From contig NZ_UWOE01000001.1 of NCBI RefSeq assembly GCF_900604355.1, positions 2,852,001 to 2,916,000 of the forward strand: DNA of 64,000 nucleotides, in the 5' to 3' direction. Both the position numbers and the translations under genes were made by a program. Positions within the stretch are counted from its first letter, which is position 1; every line of letters begins with the position of its first letter. Source of the DNA: Luxibacter massiliensis. GTDB taxonomy: Bacteria > Bacillota > Clostridia > Lachnospirales > Lachnospiraceae. The notes under the pieces were generated by a model, which ran no database searches, was not told the origin of the DNA, and saw nothing but the letters and a program-made list of their open reading frames with translations. This document shows, one piece after another, positions 62,160 to 64,000 of the stretch.

Positions 62160-64000
62160 TGGAGAATATTAAACAAATCAGTACAGGACTTCCGGGTGCA
62201 GATGAAATTATCGGCTGCCTCCGCCCCGGGGATAATGTGGTCTGGCAGGTGGACTCTCTAGAAGCATACTTCTTTGCTGCCAAACATTTTATGGGGCAGG
62301 CCATACAGGATAACCGGCCAGTTATCTATATCCATTTCGGCAACCATGCCCCAATCTTCAAGGAAACATCCACGAAATATACTGATACTGATTTTACAGT
62401 CTGCCGTATAGATGCCCTCAGCGGATTCGAATCCTTTACCAGCCGGATATACCAGATCATTTCCAGGGGAAGCGCCAATACAATCTATATATTTGACTGC
62501 CTGACAGAATTACAGAAATACTGGTGTTCTGACTTAATGACAGCTAATTTTTTCCAGGTTATTTGCCCTTTATTATTTAAAAGGAATGCCATATCATACT
62601 TTGCGTTACAGAGAGGACCACACACACATGACACGATAGCACGGATACGGAATGTAACACAACTTTTGCTCAACCTGTATGCCATTGACGGCCGGTATTA
62701 TTTACACTCCCTAAAAGTGTGGCAGCGCTATTCACCTGTCATGTTCCTGCCCCATCTAATAACAGAGGGCAAAGCTGTCTGCATCACTGACAGCGCCAGG
62801 TCTGCAGATTTATTCTCCCGGTTCCAGGCCAATAATGAAAGACTGGATTACTGGGATACTTGCTTTGAAAAAGCTAAGTCCTGTCTTAATAAGCCTCTCT
62901 CCAGCCAGCGTACTGCCAAAGAACAGCTCCTGAACCTCCTGATTGGAAAAGACTCACGTATCGCTTCTCTTTGCAGAGAATATTTTTCCTTATCTGATTT
63001 AATCCAGATTGAAGAACGGGAGATTGGCACAGGCTTTATAGGGGGCAAGGCGGTTGGAATGCTGCTGGCCCGCAAGATACTGGAAGTAAGGAACCCAGAT
63101 TTTTATAAAGAACATATGGAAATGCATGACTCCTACTATATAGGCTCCGATGTATTCTATACGTATATTGTACAAAATGACGCCTGGTACCTGCGCATGA
63201 GGCAGAAAGCTGAAGAAGGTTTCTTTACGGCTGCCCCGGAATTAAAGGATAAACTGCTAACAGGCCACTTTCCTGAGAATATAAAAGAACAGATTATGGC
63301 AATGCTGGAATATTTCGGCCAGTCCCCTATTATAGTCCGTTCCAGCTCTCTTTTGGAGGACAACTTCGGCAATGCATTTGCAGGAAAATATGACAGTTTC
63401 TTTTGCCCAAACCAGGGTACGCCCAGTGAACGTTATCATGATTTTATGGAGGCTGTCAGAAAAGTATATGCCAGCACTATGAGCCAGGAGGCATTGGAAT
63501 ACCGGTACAACCGCAGCCTTTCTAAAAAGGACGAACAGATGGCCCTTCTTGTCCAGCGGGTGTCCGGCGATTATCACGGAAAATATTTTTTCCCCCACTT
63601 GGCCGGTGTGGGAAACTCCTCCAATCTTTTTGTATGGGATAAAAACACAGATCCTTCTAAAGGGATGCTGCGCCTAGTGCTGGGCATGGGAACCCGGGCA
63701 GTGGACAGGGTAAACACAGATTATCCAAGAATTATCACTCTCGACAAGCCTGAGAGGCCCCCGCTTATCACCTATGGAGATGAACGTAAATTTTCCCAGC
63801 ATTATGTAGATGTAATTAACCTAGAGGCAAATGAATTTCAGACCATTCCTGTACAGGAAGCAGAAAACCTCCCTCTTAAGACAAACCCAAGGCTTTTTAT
63901 GGAACCTGACTATGAACTTTCCAGATATTTCCGGGAGGCCGGCCAGAAGAACCGCAAAATCCCTGCAATTGTCAGCTTTACACGGCTCTTGCGCCATACA
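62160..64000 (+). CDS. KaiC-like/PEP-pyruvate-binding fusion protein (5' part, runs off window)
   Basis: At least 613 residues, open to the window end. CGGAGG lies before the ATG. Residues 1 to about 230 resemble a KaiC/RadA-like ATPase (ISTGLPGADEIIGCLRPGDN start, Walker B-like TIYIFDCLTEL) but without a P-loop GKT. From about 290 the PPDK/PEP-synthase N-domain is evident: GTGFIGGKAVGM, then PIIVRSSSLLEDNFGNAFAG. It may therefore phosphorylate or bind PEP/pyruvate or pass a phosphate under control of the N-domain. The substrate is unknown. Confidence 0.8.

Overview
The window looks like chromosomal DNA of a strictly anaerobic, low-to-moderate GC Firmicute, most likely a gut Lachnospiraceae (Clostridia). 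The evidence is class III ribonucleotide reductase with its radical-SAM activase, a glycyl-radical hydroxyproline dehydratase, the HydE/HydG/HydF hydrogenase maturases, type III glutamine synthetase, a lactose/cellobiose PTS, WhiA/RapZ/Crh, and purine-rich ribosome-binding sites before nearly every gene. No species call is possible from the sequence alone.

Layout. 1-3.1 kb: an EamA transporter fragment, a sugar-ABC ATPase (MsmK/UgpC type), a CdaR-like regulator and a small membrane protein. 3.2-8.2 kb (minus): thioredoxin reductase, NrdD with a C-terminal thioredoxin-like domain, two NrdR boxes with a good promoter, the NrdD activase and a TetR regulator. 8.7-16.8 kb: proC, acylphosphatase, a GntR/FadR regulator, an AllA-like protein, an IS110-family insertion, then hypD and its activase. 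HypD makes pyrroline-5-carboxylate and ProC reduces it to proline, so this region reads as a hydroxyproline-to-proline module split by an IS. 17.2-21.7 kb (plus): a hydrogenase-maturation operon (TM1266-type protein, hydE, hydG, hydF) behind a long leader with a terminator and a possible antiterminator. 21.8-28.8 kb (minus): CPBP protease, histidine kinase and response regulator, lysophospholipid-acyltransferase-like protein, glycosyltransferase, DedA.

29.5-34.4 kb (minus): rubredoxin-glutamate synthase domain protein, exonuclease, HAD phosphatase, small protein, xpt, YesL-like protein, tRNA-Gly. 34.7-38.8 kb: two small conserved proteins, glnN and fba, with attenuator-like or structured leaders. 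38.8-44.3 kb (minus): beta-glucoside PTS operon (IIC, GH1 phospho-glucosidase, IIA, IIB) with its PRD regulator. 44.4-49.8 kb (minus): tRNA-Glu, EFR1 flavodoxin/ferredoxin protein, lipid kinase, and the murB-rapZ-whiA-crh cluster. 50-51.7 kb: a tandem palindromic repeat array followed by a CNNM/CorC membrane protein. 51.8-60.9 kb: two convergent pairs of half-ABC exporters, one next to a TetR gene and one next to an AraC gene, sharing an almost identical 18-bp operator. 61.2-64 kb: an amidase with a SPOR domain and the start of a KaiC-like/PEP-pyruvate-binding fusion protein that runs off the window.

Three short dispersed repeat families run through intergenic DNA: a 17-bp-arm palindrome (3.1 and 13.3 kb), a GGGTCTGTCCC/CCCTTTTGCA unit (8.2, 9.5, 26.2, 33.5 kb, each just upstream of a minus-strand start codon), and a TTATTGAAC-N7-GTTCAATAA palindrome (29.1, 29.4, a decayed copy at 31.05, and nine tandem copies at 50 kb). 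The strongest leads for something undescribed are the hydrogenase-maturation leader RNA, the shared ABC operator, the tandem palindrome array, the structured RNA candidate in the IS110 element, and the KaiC-like/PEP-binding fusion.
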